Source: Parascedosporium putredinis (taxonomy: Eukaryota > Ascomycota > Sordariomycetes > Microascales > Microascaceae). Taken from it: a DNA stretch of 64,000 nucleotides. This document shows positions 34,901 through 46,888 of the stretch, in pieces. The position numbers were made by a program, and so were the translations under genes. Each line of letters opens with the position of its first letter. Within the stretch, counting starts at the first letter, position 1. Under the pieces are notes generated by a model that searched no databases, was not told the origin of the DNA, and saw only the letters and a list, made by a program, of their open reading frames with translations. Where the stretch lies: the NCBI GenBank assembly GCA_949357655.1, contig CASHTG010000014.1, positions 186,001-250,000 of the forward strand. Reading direction: 5' to 3'.

Positions 34901-37140
34901 CTCTGGCACAAGGCCACCGCCCTATCTATGGGGACACAGTCACTGGCTGACCACGGCCCAGCATCTAGCGTGACCCTGGAATCTGTCCTGGCTAGACACT
35001 TTCGCTCAAATGGCGGTTTGCCGAAGAAAGAGACTGTCTCCTTAACAGCCGTAACTGTACTGAGTTCGAACCGAGTTCGTACCCCTGAGAACGGATTTTG
35101 GAAACTTTCCGGCATTGGTCTCATTTTACCATTGATAGCTTGGTGCTGTAGGCCCCTGTGTGGGTGCATCCGATCCGTGACTGTCCATTTTCTTTGTCAA
35201 GACGCTTTCTTTTTCCGGCAGCGTTTTGTTTCGGTTCGAACTTCCCTTGCCACTGTCTTCACAAACGGCAGACGGCAAGGGATTAGTAGCTTATGTGTCT
35301 TCCAATCGGGTACGGATACGGATACGATTGCTGTGGCCTGACCGGACCTCGTCAAATCGAATGGAGGGTTTATGAAGCCTAGCATAGGGGAAAAGCGGTT
35401 GATCAGACTGTAAATTACGATGCATAAGGGAAGAAAGGTGCCTAGAAAGAACCAGTCTCAATTTAAGTAGGTGTGCGAGGTGAAACTGATCGCGCCTAGT
35501 GAATCACCAACATGGTGCTCTAGCCAGTCCAACTACCCACGTTTTGTATAAGTAGATCATGCACTTGCAAGCCACATGCCTAGGAGACCCTTTTCAAGCA
35601 CTACACAACTCGCATATGAGTTGGAGCTTAGGTTTGCCTATATCCTCCATGACTGTCTTTGGTTAGTGCGTTCTCTATGCTCGCTAACCTTTGAGGGTGA
35701 TGGGTTCATTGAAGGGAATGGCGACAGAAGTCTAAGCGCTGTAGTGAGGTATCCGGATGAGCACGTGGGAAAGCAAATGGAAGATGTCAGGCGATAGCTA
35801 ATCGTGTAAGTGTCTAGAACAAGTTAAAATCATGTGGGTGGGAATTCTCCAGGTTAAGTTGATGTTCTAGCATTTGATGTTGGAGCCTGCACTAGGGATA
35901 AGCTTGCCTACCACCTGGCGCAGGTACGGGCGGGGCGGTAAGACTTTAAGAGGAAAAAATGGATATAAAACCAAAAATATCACTCATGGATAAGAGAAAG
36001 TTGATAGCCCCGCGCTAGTGAAATGAGACGGAGGAGGGTTGGGTTGCTCCCAGGCGTTTATTTATCCATGCCTACTTTCAGACGTTGGCCGTCTAGATTG
36101 TCACGACAGCGCTGTGCAAACAATAACACAATTGATGAACCACCGAAGCGCATCGAAAGGTGGATGCGCCATATCTCAATGTGTCAATCGCCAAGAAAAA
36201 TAAAGACATCGCCTTGGCGCGCCCCGCTCAAAAGGGTCGGCCGTGTCTGAAATAGCCCAGCCCTATAAGGCTAACAAGCCCAAATAGAATCCAGCCCGGT
36301 AATCGTGATGCCAAGACGTGAGCCAAGGACCCATCGTCGGCGCTTAGCAAACAACGTTTTCCGGAACGGCGACTCGGGTTCAGCTACTGCAAGGCACACA
36401 ACGTCCATCTTCTTGTCATTATCGAGACTTTTGATGTTAGAAACAAGGGTGGCTGCTGCGCCACATGCGCCTCAGCCATCTCCCAGGCTTTGCGCATCCT
36501 GGATGTAAGCGAGCAGACGCAAGGGCGTTGGGGTACCATAACAAACCGTACCTCGAACGTCCTTATTACTTTTGGCCTTGATAAAATTAATAGGTTGATT
36601 GATGCTAGGTTCTGTCATTTTAGAAATAGATCAGCTTCTTGAGCAATTGGGACACGACAAAACCAGACCTGTAGAAGATGGCAATGCTCGATGCTCGTCC
36701 AACATGCCGCGAAGAGTCTCCTGGAATAATAACCTCTCATCTTCAGAATCGTATCGATTTATGGCCTGGCTAAGCTTGACTAGCGTGTTTAACCCAGGCT
36801 ATAGTTGTATCAGGAGCGGCATCGCCATATCTCTACTAACTTTATATATATCCGCTTCGCTCTGGCGGTGACGAGAAGCCGGATAAAGCGGCAAGATGGT
36901 GGGCAGCTCGACGGCAGCTTCCAGGGATCAGGCAATGGCCCATTTTACGTGCCAATTGAACCACCAGCGGTCGCGGATTGATCTCCCCTTGCACTTAACG
37001 TATATTGAGCGCAATCTCGGTGCATCCCCGCGTTTGTCCCGAAATGGTCGGAATCGGGGGCGCGGGCCGCAACGCAACGAGAACATGTCACGCCTAAATA
37101 GATGAAAGCAATTGACCAAAAGCGGGGTCGCGGTAGCTCG
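31994..37140. other. 5-kb region without a recognisable gene
   Basis: I read both strands for domain motifs, signal peptides and splice-joined frames and found none I can defend. Open frames are short and composition varies. It may hold heavily decayed genes or unknown non-coding sequence; the right end is the GH7 upstream region. Confidence 0.4.
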
Positions 37141-37150
37141 TATATATAAT
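37141..37150 (+). promoter_or_regulatory. Probable TATA box of the GH7 gene
   Basis: TATATATAAT, about 117 bp upstream of the GH7 start codon. Confidence 0.45.
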
Positions 37151-37266
37151 CATTGGAATTGAGAGCAGGCGTCTGGAACTTGGAGGGCTTGAGAAAGGAT
37201 TGTTTTCGTCTCTAACCTCGTTCTGCCTATACGATTCAGCACTCGAAGATCGCGCTCGTCCGAAGA

Positions 37267-38361
37267 ATGATGTCTCCAGCGTCCTTACTCCCACTACTTG
37301 GCTTGCTACTAGCCTCTAGAGTAGTAGCCCAAGGTGCCGAGGAACATCCTCTCCTGCCAACGTATAAATGTACCGCCTCCGGATGTGTGCAGCAAAACAC
37401 GTCGGTGGTGCTCGACCGCGACTCCAAGTTCGCTAGTGGCGCTGCCGGCTCCAGGTCTGCCGCCGACTACGCCGCGATGGGGGTGACGACCTCGGGGGAC
37501 GCGCTGACAATGTATCACTACGTCAAGGCGGCCAATGGCGCGCTCAACGCCGCTTCGCCGCGCGTGTATCTGCTGAATGACGACGGCAAATACACCATGA
37601 TGGAGCTCCTCAACCAAGAACTCACCGTCGACGTCGATCTCTCGGCACTACCCTGCGGCGAGAATGGGGCGTTTTATCTGTCGGAGATGGAGCCCGAGGG
37701 CCGGGGTGGTGCGGGAGCCGGCAACGGCTACTGCGACGCGCAGTGCCAGGGATACTGCTGCAACGAGATGGACATCCTCGAGGCCAACTCCATGGCGACC
37801 GCCTTCACGCCCCATCCGTGCAAGGGTGATAATTGCGACAAGGCGGGGTGCGGGTATAACCCGTACGCGAGCGGCCAGCGCGAATATTGGGGCCCGGGAA
37901 AACCGTGGACACGAGCAAGCCGTTTACAGTGATCACGCAGTTCATCGCGAGTGGAGGCAGACTCTCGCAAATCAATCGCAGTTACATCCAAAACGGACAG
38001 CAGATTAGTGGCGGCGGATCAATTTCGAACTGTGGCGACGAAGGGTCCACGGGCGGTCTCGCTGGCATGGGCGATGCTCTAGGACGAGGAAGTAAGTATC
38101 GATTCCGTACAAGCCCGGGTAGAAAATTACCGCTCCCTCCCTTCAGATATCCGGTTTACTAAACAACATCTCGCAGTGGTTCTGGCGATGAGCATCTGGA
38201 ACGATGCCGTTCAAAACATGGCTTGGCTCGACTCTGGTGGCAATGGGCCCTGCGGTGCTGGACAGGGAACCCCGTCCAATATTCAGTCGCAGCACCCTGA
38301 CACCCACGTTACATTCTCCAACATTCGCTGGGGAGACATTGGGTCGACCACTAAGGGTTGA
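37267..38361 (+). CDS. Secreted GH7 cellulase (endoglucanase-like), shortened
   Basis: Hydrolyses beta-1,4-glucan with retention. Exons 37267-38091 and 38177-38361; 85-bp intron with branch TTTACTAAC. MMSPASLLPLLGLLLASRVV is a signal peptide. The GH7 catalytic motif is intact: CCNEMDILEAN gives E-x-D-x2-E. DYAAMGVTTSGDALTMYHYV and the ending HVTFSNIRWGDIGSTTKG are family hallmarks. One A is missing in the A-run 37899-37902; adding it restores YWGPGKTVDTSKPF and gives 337 codons (336 aa). It is shorter than usual GH7 proteins: the region around the NCYTGN/CAxNC cysteines (between VVLDRDSKF and ADYAAMG) and the loop between YCDAQC and GYCCNEMD are missing. No linker or carbohydrate-binding module. 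Endoglucanase is favoured over cellobiohydrolase because tunnel-loop regions are reduced. Confidence 0.88.
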
Positions 38362-38812
38362 AGTTGATGAGTGCTTGACGAATTCTCATTTCCTGGCTGT
38401 ATGTGTTGCGATATACAATTATGTGGGCGGTATAAATATTCTAGCTGAAGATCGTAAACATGCAAGGTCGATTGTTCAAACCTGCCTCATTACGGGCTCG
38501 GTTCAACTATCGTAGAATGGATGCTGTGACAGCGTGAAGAGCATTTGTCTGTCATCTGCTTGCACGTGCGGATCGCACATCCTGTATGATGTCTCAAAGT
38601 TGAGTCCATTTAGTAGAGTCATTCTGATTTTGAGTGAAGAGAACGCTCACTAGCTTCAGAACTGGTAACATTCAAAGGAGATAGGCATGCGAAACAGTAA
38701 CAGAGTCAATCTATTGATAAATCTAAAACAAAAGAGACAGGAAATCTATTCGTGATTGTACAGATGAAAAGGAAAAAGAAATCATTCCAAGGGCGCTGCC
38801 CTTTAAGCTGCG
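38362..38812. other. Convergent intergenic region
   Basis: Between the GH7 gene and the 3' end of the minus-strand modular protein gene. No gene seen. Confidence 0.45.
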
Positions 38813-38834
38813 GTGGGCGTGGGCATCGCTCTCT

Positions 38835-41131
38835 TCATGTTGACAGTGTACGTGACCCTCTCCTCGGGCGGGAATCCTCGCAATTGGTCCCGACGACGAC
38901 GTTGGATCCGACGAGGGGAAGGTCAGAGTACCGCACTTGGGGGTTGGTCGGCTCGGGAACGGGAGGAACGACGACGGTGGGCTCGGGTTGAGGCTCGGGC
39001 TGGGGTTCGGGCTGGGGCTCGGGCTCGGGCTGCGGCTCAGGTTCGGGCTGGGGTTCGGGCTGGGGCTCGGGCTGGGGTTCGGGCTGCTGGTCACCGGGGT
39101 TGACCGGGCAGGCTTCCTGCCTCTTTTGGGCGCCGGCGGCAGTGAATGTTTGGCCGGCGAGGGCATCCCACGCGGCCTCGCGAGCCTGAACTCCCCTGTC
39201 CTCGATCCAGATGCGCCACCTCGCCTTATCGTTGCAGCCGTGCGAGGGACGGTACTGCAGAAGAGCCTTTCCGCGAGGGTTCGTCTGGTCCTTGTCGCCC
39301 AAGATGTCCGCCTTTTGCTGCTGCAGCTCGATCAGCTTGATAAAGTCACCGGTGATCTCGGCGGTGAACATTTGCTCAAGGAAGGCGTTGGGCAAAACGT
39401 TGGGCGCGTAGTCGATCACATCAATGGGCACGTTGGCTCCGAACGTGGTGGAGAGATCGGCCATGATGGCGTTGATTCGTGTTCCGTACAGGAATTGCCC
39501 CGCGTTGGCCGTGGGATCCTGGCGAATGTTGTCGGGGACGCGCACGAACAAGCCGTCGTTGCCAATGACGAAGGACCCGTCGGGGTTGGTCTGGAAGAGA
39601 TCCACACGCGGACGGGGTGTGATGATGAAAACGTGAACGTCCGGGTCATCGTTTGGCTGCGTGTTGTCGCCGAGGATGATGCCGCGGGGCTTGTCGTTGG
39701 CCAAGTTTCGCAGCTCGTCGATGCCAAAGGGGTGGAACTCGGTGCCGGCTCCGCGATGGATCTGGTTGATGGCCTGCTCTTGGAAGGTGGTGCTGTCCGG
39801 GAAGAAGTTGGGCTCCCAGATGTGGCTGGCAAAGGCGCCTCGCTGCGAGACAACGATGATGGAGGTGCAGCCGTACAAGCCGCCAATCGTGATCTGGTCA
39901 ACCTGGTCGCCAAACGTGATGAAGTTGGAGGTCGTGATGTCGCCCATTTCCGGGGTGGGGAACTTGACAATCTTGCCCACGGTGTCGATGAAACCCTCGC
40001 TGCCGTAGTAGGTGAAGAAGACTTCGCCAGCTACGAGGCCGCCCTCGCTCCCGCTGTAGTCCTCGGGGCCCGGCCACTCTCCCTCATCGGGTTCGCCGCG
40101 CCTGGCCAGGGAAGGGAGCGTCGCGTTGTCCACGTCTCTCTTCTTCTGCACGGAGCATGCTCCGTTGGCGCAGCCCCGACGTCGCAAGCGGGGTGCGTTT
40201 GCGCGGGCAGCGTAGCTGTAGTAGTGGTGGTGGTAGTGGTGGCCGAGTTCTGGACATTGCAGTCCGTAACCATGCTGTAAGTCAGGCTCGAGCAACCTTG
40301 GGTGGGCTCTTGGCGGGCCTGGAGGACAGCTAGAGGATTTGCGTTAGCGTTTTTCATAACGTGTATAGAACCCTTTCTCTCAAAACCAGATACTTACTCG
40401 TTGTGACGGTGCAGAAGACGCTGACATAGGTAGCCGTGAGGGTTTCGGTGCACGATGGCTCCTCAGGTTCCTCCTTCTCGGGCTCCTCCTTTTCGGGTTC
40501 TTCCTTCTCAGGTTCCTCATTCTCCGGCTGGTTTTCGTTCTTCGGGGGACACTTTCCGATCTTGGCGCCAAAGAGCTCGATGCAGAACTCTGGGACATCA
40601 ATCTTGATATTGGGGGAATGACGGGAAGCAGCCGAAGCAGACAATGGGGGTCCAGAGAATGGGATGATGACTAGAGTCCTGTTAGCAAAAGCCTCTGGTC
40701 GGGAAACGGCGTCAATAGCACTTACTGGGGACAATGGTTTCCTCGTCACTTCCCTCTCGAACGGTAGTGATGTACTCGGGCTCGGTTTGGGTAGCATCCG
40801 TCAGCGTAACGATTTCAGCCTCTGGCGGAACTTCCGTCACTGTCGGGGGCGGGGGCGGCGCGTCGGTGATTGGGGAGGCTGCTGCTGGTCAGGGTTATCG
40901 GTAATTATCGGCGGTGGCACCTCATTGCCGTCGGTGGGCGTGGGCTCCGCGGCGCCGGGGTCCTGATGATGGTCTCTCCGATCGAGCTGCAGAGCCCAAG
41001 CTGGACTTGGCGTAGGAACTGGCAGACAAATGTTTCTGCGGCTTCTTGGCGGACCTCTAGGCCATTACCGGGGCACCATCTCTGGCACCTAGGGCAAGGC
41101 CGACGGCCGACAAGAGAGCAAAGGCGCGCAT
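38835..41131 (-). CDS. Secreted modular protein with Cys/His core and PEPQ tail, four frame breaks
   Basis: Exons: 41131-40726, 40670-40398, 40329-38835 (introns 55 and 68 bp). MRAFALLSAVGLALGA is a signal peptide. Then come a Pro-rich region, an acidic EEPEK repeat (15-bp units, 40458-40527), a Cys-containing linker with eight consecutive Thr, and dibasic sites (RLRRR, KKR). The core domain reads GGLYGCTSIIVVSQRGAFAS, then HIWEPNFF. The GCT and His spacing resembles the CheD/CNF-type glutamine deamidase fold; this is inference. The tail is a (PEPQ)n repeat (38981-39090). Missing bases lie in runs 41070-41073, 40995-40997, 40872-40875 and 40190-40193; corrected length 726 codons. One more base in the CCC at the C-terminus would give an ending RVTYTVNMKRA and move the stop to 38813. 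Substrate and function unknown. Confidence 0.75.
38981..39090 (-). repeat. Minisatellite coding (PEPQ)n
   Basis: 12-bp-type units of GGGCTCGGGCTG/GGGTTCGGGCTG on the plus strand, coding Pro-Glu-Pro-Gln repeats in the tail of the secreted modular protein. Likely to vary in copy number. Confidence 0.85.
40458..40527 (-). repeat. Short tandem repeat coding EEPEK
   Basis: About four 15-bp units (CTCCTTTTCGGGTTC-like on the plus strand) coding an acidic Glu-Glu-Pro-Glu-Lys repeat. Confidence 0.8.
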
Positions 41132-41331
41132 GGTGGGCGCTCAATAGCAGCCTTGATTCGAGGAAGCCCCGTATACGAGGAAACAGGGTAGAAGGAAAGC
41201 TTCTAGGGATTGTAAACCTCAAAGTGATGGATGAGTGAAGTGGATGGTCAGCTTGTAGAAGCGGTTATGAGATTGTTGAATGACACGAGGAGCCAAGATA
41301 TATCCAGCACAAGGGCAGGAGATGGATTTGA

Positions 41332-41338
41332 TTTTATA
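41332..41338 (-). promoter_or_regulatory. Possible TATA box of the secreted modular protein gene
   Basis: TATAAAA on the minus strand, about 200 bp before the start at 41131. Distance is on the long side. Confidence 0.35.
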
Positions 41339-43222
41339 GACGATGTCTGCTTTTACTGCTACGCCTATAATAGATCTTGATTTATCTTTGGCACATTGCT
41401 TTATCGCCGATGGTCCCGGACGGATACAGACATCGAGATGGTAAGAAGGCTCATCGCCTCCCCGAGGCTCAGATGCTGGGGCCGAAAAAAACAGCTAGAT
41501 CCTACACGCAGTCTATCGCGTCAAGGCGGATGCCAATCTTACATACATGTCACAGCTTTTCACCGTGCCTCATCGCGCGTACACGCTCTCAAAATTGTTT
41601 TCCGTCGGGACATTGGGATGGTTGCACAGATCTGCGCCACGACCTGCATACTGCCGGCGGCTACGGAACTGTCAATTCAATGTGGTTGGAGCGCCGTTGA
41701 AGAACAGGGCGCAGAGCGTGTGGGGTTAAACTTGGGGTTGGTACAGCCCCGATCTCACAGGGGCGGACCATGAAACACCCGCAATCGGTAAGCTGACGGA
41801 TCCGGCTAAAATGTATATTTAGGGCACCACCACCTCGGACACCCGCGCATCCGAAAACCTCGCCTTCTATTCTTCTTCTGCCACTTAGTCGGGAGGCCAG
41901 AAGGATGCAGGACAGACCACACCAAAGGGCTAGACTCTGACATGTACCCCATCTCCATTCCAACTACGCCATGACTTAGACCCTGATTTCAAAGCGAAGA
42001 TAGGGTCTAGGATCGAGATGGGTCTGATGCTAAGGTCTTAGTGCAGATATCGTTTTAGAAATTACCCATATTCTAGGATTAACCCACCATCCACTTCAAC
42101 TTATCCCTAATCATTGGTTTGGTTTGCCGCGGCGCTTCCAAGGTTGCTTACAGGCCCGCTAGGTGCATTGTGGTCACGCCGGATCGCCAACATGTAAATT
42201 TAATCGACGCCACACTTGAAATCGTCATCTGGAATCGGATTTCAGCAAGACAGCCAATCGGTGTGGCGCCACGATAAAAACCATGCTTTATACGCCATGA
42301 GGTTGAAGTCGGAGCGAGATAACACGGGACCCTGTCGTATAGCTAAGAATGCTTGAATACTTTGAAGGCGTTTGCTTCCTCACTACAAACCGGAAGGATC
42401 AGTTTGACGAGGCATTTATGAGTCGAATCGAGATCAAGATTCAATTTCGAGATCTAAACGGGGCATCGCGTATCCATATCTGGGGGCGATGCTTGAAAAT
42501 AACAAGGCGGTGGTGAATAGAGAATCGTGGAATACAGAGGTCTTAAAGATTCTCGCCAAACTCGACATAAGGCATGTTTCCACCCCAACCTCCTTGGCAC
42601 TTCATCCTTCCTATACTTACACGATGTAGCATTATACCTCCTGATCGGCGTATCTATGGTAGGGTCGGGTTATCAAAAATCTGCTACAGATGGCTTCGCT
42701 CCTAGCGCGCTCTATGGAGAGTTGTTGTCTCCTTGGCATGTGTATAGCCTTATACAGGTCGAGTTGGAGGAAGAGGAAAAGATAGAAGTTACTAGAGATT
42801 TAACTCTTCTTTGATAAATAGCGTTTAGATTATAGAACAATGTATAGGTTGATTATGATGCGAAATCATTCCTAGCTAGTACAGACATATCGCCAGAAAC
42901 AATAATTTGATCCTAATTATTTGTTCAGTTGCCATAGCTCTGTAGAGTTAACGGGTGAGACCCCAAATGCCCTGTTGAAACGCGCTGTCGCTAATACCTC
43001 TCCTCGCATCCCGGAACCTTGCGGATCGCAACCCCTCTTCGGAATCCTTCGAGAAGTGGCGCATCAAAAATCAGGTGATGCTTGAATCGCACACCTCCAG
43101 CATGGCAGATCGCTAACTAGCAAAGAATGGAGTTTTTGAAAGAACATCATCGTTTCCTAGACTTTGCAAAATTCGGGCCCACACTTTTCGTTGAAGTTAA
43201 ATTTACCTTCAAAACCAGCACA
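41339..43222. other. Intergenic between divergent genes, no gene seen
   Basis: Separates the secreted modular protein (minus) from the glycosyltransferase (plus). An open frame at 42527-42814 has no family resemblance and ends in a low-complexity Glu run. Nothing else supported. Confidence 0.45.
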
Positions 43223-44923
43223 ATGACAGAAATGCTCTGCAATGGCGGAGGTGTTGTTGATGGTGATCGAGGCACCATACTTCTCGTTGTAGGAACTGGA
43301 GGATTTACCCACGCAGGTATGTAATAGTAGCGCGCACCAAATTGTGAATTCTGTAGTAATGACCATCGATACAGCTCCCATCCTTGAGCTAGGCCGCATC
43401 CTTGCCAGGCGAGGACTTCGCATCGAGTTCGCCACGCACAAAGGACAGCAAGCGTGGGTGGAAGACCCATCATATGAGTTCGTCTCTCGCGTCTATACTA
43501 TGGGGAACCCAATGGACCCGGATTTCGAGGAGGCGCACTACCTACAAATGCAAGATTCGGACCCGAGAAGGGACTACCGGGAATACTTTGCCCCAAAGTT
43601 CCGGGTAGATGCCTTCTGGGCCTCGGACTATCCATTTTTAACGGAGATTGTTGACGTTTGCAAGCCCGATATGATTGTGGCGGACTTCTTCGTTGACGCT
43701 GTCCGGGACATCCAATACCAAACCGGCATTCCCGTAGCCATGCTATGGCCTCAAATGCCATATGGCATGGCGAGCGTCTCCTACATACCGGGAATGGCAG
43801 GATTCCAGATTGACGCCCTTACCAGCGAGCACGCCTCATTGTGGACTAGACTGCGGGCAGCGCTGCGACCTCTGAGAGCGCTGCCGGCCATCCTTCCGTA
43901 TCTCAAGTTCGTCCGTACCATGCGGCGCGGCGCCGGGGTTCATTATTCCCTCCCGGTATTGAGCAAGCCAAACTACCTGGCCCTTGTGAACTCGTTTTGG
44001 GGCCTGGAAACACCAAAGGAACTACCGCCCCTGATTGCTCCCGTGGGGCCCATCCTCTCCGACACGTTTCCACCGATGGATGAGGCGCTGGCTGCATTTT
44101 ACGCGGGCCACAAACGCGTGGTTTATGTCTCTTTCGGTACACACGTGCGATTGCCTACCAGCATCGTGGAGGTGTTTCTCCAGTGCCTATCCATGCTTAT
44201 GGAGGAAGAGCTCATCGACGGTGTGGTCTGGGCGGCCAGCGAGGCGCAATGCAATTTATTTCCACAGCGTGAAACTTTTGGGGCTGCAAATCTTTCCACG
44301 AAGGAGATGCTGCGCAATGCCGACCCTCATTGGTACTTTCTACCATTTGCGCCGCAGAGAGCCATCCTGGACAGAAAAGAAACTGCCCTGTTCGTGACCC
44401 ACGGGGGTGGGGGAGCGTCAACGAAGGCTGCTTCCACGGCCGGCCCATGCTCATTCTACCCTTCTTCTTTGACCAACCCTTGAATGCCCTGCGGTTGCAA
44501 GAAGCTGGCGTAGGCCTGGCGCTGGACAAGGCGGACATCTCTCTCGCTCAAACTTACCCCAAAGCCCGCATTATCTTGCAAGATGCTCAAGGCACTTTTG
44601 CTCAGAACAGTAAACGCATGCGGCACATTGCACGCGTGGCATCGCGGAGAAAGGAACTGGGTGCGGACCTAATTGAAGAAATGCTATACGACCACCGATT
44701 TAGCTTGCTCGCCCCACACGAGCCCGGCGCCGGTGGGGCCGGTCGAAGGGGCCGGCCGATGCATCTGCAAACGGCGGATGCGAGGATGTCGGCTTGGCGG
44801 GCGCAGAATTGGGACTTGGCATTGTGGGGAACGTGCACACTGGCAGGGTTAGGATGGCTAAGTTATGCTGCAATTCGGAGAGTTATGTCGGGCCTTCAAT
44901 CCCAGACGCATTTGGTCAAATGA
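43223..44923 (+). CDS. UDP-glycosyltransferase, GT1 family, membrane-anchored
   Basis: Transfers sugar from a UDP-sugar to a lipophilic acceptor. Exons 43223-43316 and 43375-44923 (58-bp intron). The N-terminal fold opens with TILLVVGTGGFTHAAPILEL across the splice. The C-terminal donor site reads FAPQRAILDRKE, then THGGGGSVNEGCFHGRPMLI, the UGT signature His-Gly-Gly...Glu, after one G is added to the run 44409-44413; PFFFDQPLNALRLQEAGVG follows. Corrected length 548 codons. A hydrophobic stretch near residue 525 (LALWGTCTLAGLGWLSYAAI) with basic residues after it looks like a C-terminal membrane anchor, as in ER-type UGTs. The start is uncertain; Met at 43127 is in frame. It lies 526 bp upstream of an FAD monooxygenase on the same strand, so a joint role in modifying a metabolite or xenobiotic is plausible. 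Confidence 0.9.
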
Positions 44924-45449
44924 GTGTATGAAATAAGGGTGCAAGCTTCCGATGTCTCGACCCTCACCCCTTTAGGGGCTTCTTCTTCGTCTAATGCAAC
45001 TTTTTCCGTCCTCTGCTTCTCTGTGCACATGCTAGAGGACCATCACGTGTATCCGGGCACGTTGCGTATCTCGGATAGTCGACGTAGACCAGGGGTTCAT
45101 CTCTCCTCACGCGGCTTGCAGTAGCGTAGTTATTCTGCCACTGGCTTGTTTAGAGATACGATCTCCAATGTGGAAAATCGGGCGAATGACACGCCGAACA
45201 CGTGCAGCTGACTGTGAGATGGTACGCATAGCTGAGGGTGAGACGCCAACTCCAAATTTTGACGGGCAACGATAGACCAATCGCAAATCTTTCTTGGTAG
45301 TGCTGATGGGTTTTGTGAGATTACGACGGGTAACCGGCACCCAGGATCAGATATAAAGGCCCCCAGAGGTCGCAATGGGAATTGCATGCGGCTCACCTCG
45401 ACGAAACCCCTTCGACGATCTCACCAGCCACGCGGATCCGTGAAAGGTC
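44924..45449. promoter_or_regulatory. Intergenic, upstream of the FAD monooxygenase
   Basis: 526 bp between two plus-strand genes. No confident element or gene seen. Confidence 0.4.
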
Positions 45450-46611
45450 ATGCCACCACTCCAGAATAAATCGATACTAATTTCCGGCGCCGGCATAGCT
45501 GGGCCGGCCCTCGCCCATTGGTTGTTGAAATATGGCTTCACGGTCACCGTCGTCGAGCGATCGCCCGGAATCCGTTCTGGCGGCCAAGCGATTGATTTCA
45601 AGGGCGCGGTCCACGACACCGTAATAAGCCGCATGGGCATCAAGGACACAGTCTACGCGAACCAGACGGGGGGACGGATCTCCCGATAGTCAACAGCGAA
45701 GGGACTCTGCAGACGGTCATGGCCGCCACCTTCACCGGCGGGGATGTGGAAATTCGGCGAGGGGACCTCGGAAGGATTTTATACGACTTGAGCGCTTCAG
45801 AATGCGAGTACAGATTCGGCAAGTCCATCACCGCCCTCGAGGAATCGGAAGATGGCGTGCAAGTGTCGTTTCGAAGCGGGGCGACGCAACGGTTCGACCT
45901 CGTCGTCGGCGCGGACGGGATGCATTCAAATACGAGAAGGCTCATCTTTGGCCCCGAAGCCAGCTATGTCAAGAACACGGGCTGGTTCTATGCCTTAGCG
46001 GACCTGGAAAACCCCGGCGGGCCATGGATGTACAACGAGCCGGGTCGAATGGCGTCCATCGGAGGGCCCAAGGCTCCCGCTTTCTTTGTTTTCCAGTGCG
46101 ACGAGGAGGGTTTAAGCAGCGCAACCCCTGAAAAGCAGAGGGAAACCCTCGTCTCCATCTACCGCGATGGCGGGTTCAAAGTACCCGAGCTCCTGTCGGC
46201 TCTGCCCAACGCCGGCGAATTTTACATGGACTCCATTAGTCGGGTTGACATGAAGGACTTTACCAAGGGCCGGGTCGTCTTGCTGGGTGACTCGGCCTAC
46301 GGAAACACCCTCGGCGGGTTCGGAACCGGACTCGCCGTCGTCGGAGCCTACGTCTTGGCGGGCGAGCTTGCGTTGGCCGGTGGTGATCACGAGGCGGCTT
46401 TTGCAAAGTATCAGGTGGCTATGAAGCGGTACTCGAGCGGCGGGAACCATAGTAACGCCGGGAGATTCCTAGCCCCCGAACCAACCGGGGCATCCGGCTG
46501 CGGAATCTCTTCTTCAAATATAGCTTCTTATTTAGCGCACTAGAAAAGCTCACGGATAGGTTTGCGACGGATATCGAGCTCAAGGACTACGAGAAATTGA
46601 TCGGCATATAG
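45450..46611 (+). CDS. FAD-dependent monooxygenase (PF01494 type), two frame breaks
   Basis: Aromatic/TetX-like flavoprotein hydroxylase using NAD(P)H and O2. No intron. N-terminal Rossmann motif SILISGAGIAGPALAHWLL; FAD/NAD(P)H motif VVGADGMHSNTR; second FAD motif VVLLGDSAYGNTLGGFGTG. A G is missing in the run 45668-45673 (restores TGGTDLPIVNSEG) and a C in 46473-46477 (restores APRTNRGIRLRN and the C-terminus LEKLTDRFATDIELKDYEKL). With both, the frame runs to TAG 46609-46611, 388 codons. Uncorrected, the C-terminus would end early at 46543. No signal peptide or membrane segment, so cytosolic. Its pairing with the glycosyltransferase upstream suggests sequential oxidation and glycosylation. 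Substrate unknown. Confidence 0.92.
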
Positions 46612-46888
46612 AGCAATACATATTCCATATTCCATGGCCCCTGATGTATCCGGGTGGGTTATCTGATCTTGAACTATCTCTACGTCTCGAGGTGGTGCTC
46701 GGAGAATAAGACCTTCCCCCGGGTGAACAGACACGCACGATAACTCCAGAATGGGTCAGCCGTAGCTCAAGTTATCAAGCGGGCTGGAAGAGGGCAACAA
46801 TGGACTTGACCGGGTTTGGCGAGGCCCCGTCACACCGTCAGGAACAAAAGAGGTCGGAAGTCCCCTTAAAGGCCAAGCCTACAAAGGG

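Noticed and set aside
35576..35797. A 73-codon open frame in the long empty region
   Set aside because: Chance-length frame with no motif or splice support.
38937..40280. A 447-codon open frame on the plus strand
   Set aside because: It is antisense to the secreted modular protein. That protein has signal peptide, splice sites, repeats and family-like blocks; the antisense frame is open because of the GC-rich composition and repeats.
42527..42814. A 95-codon open frame on the plus strand
   Set aside because: No recognisable motif; ends in a low-complexity Glu run; isolated in an intergenic region.
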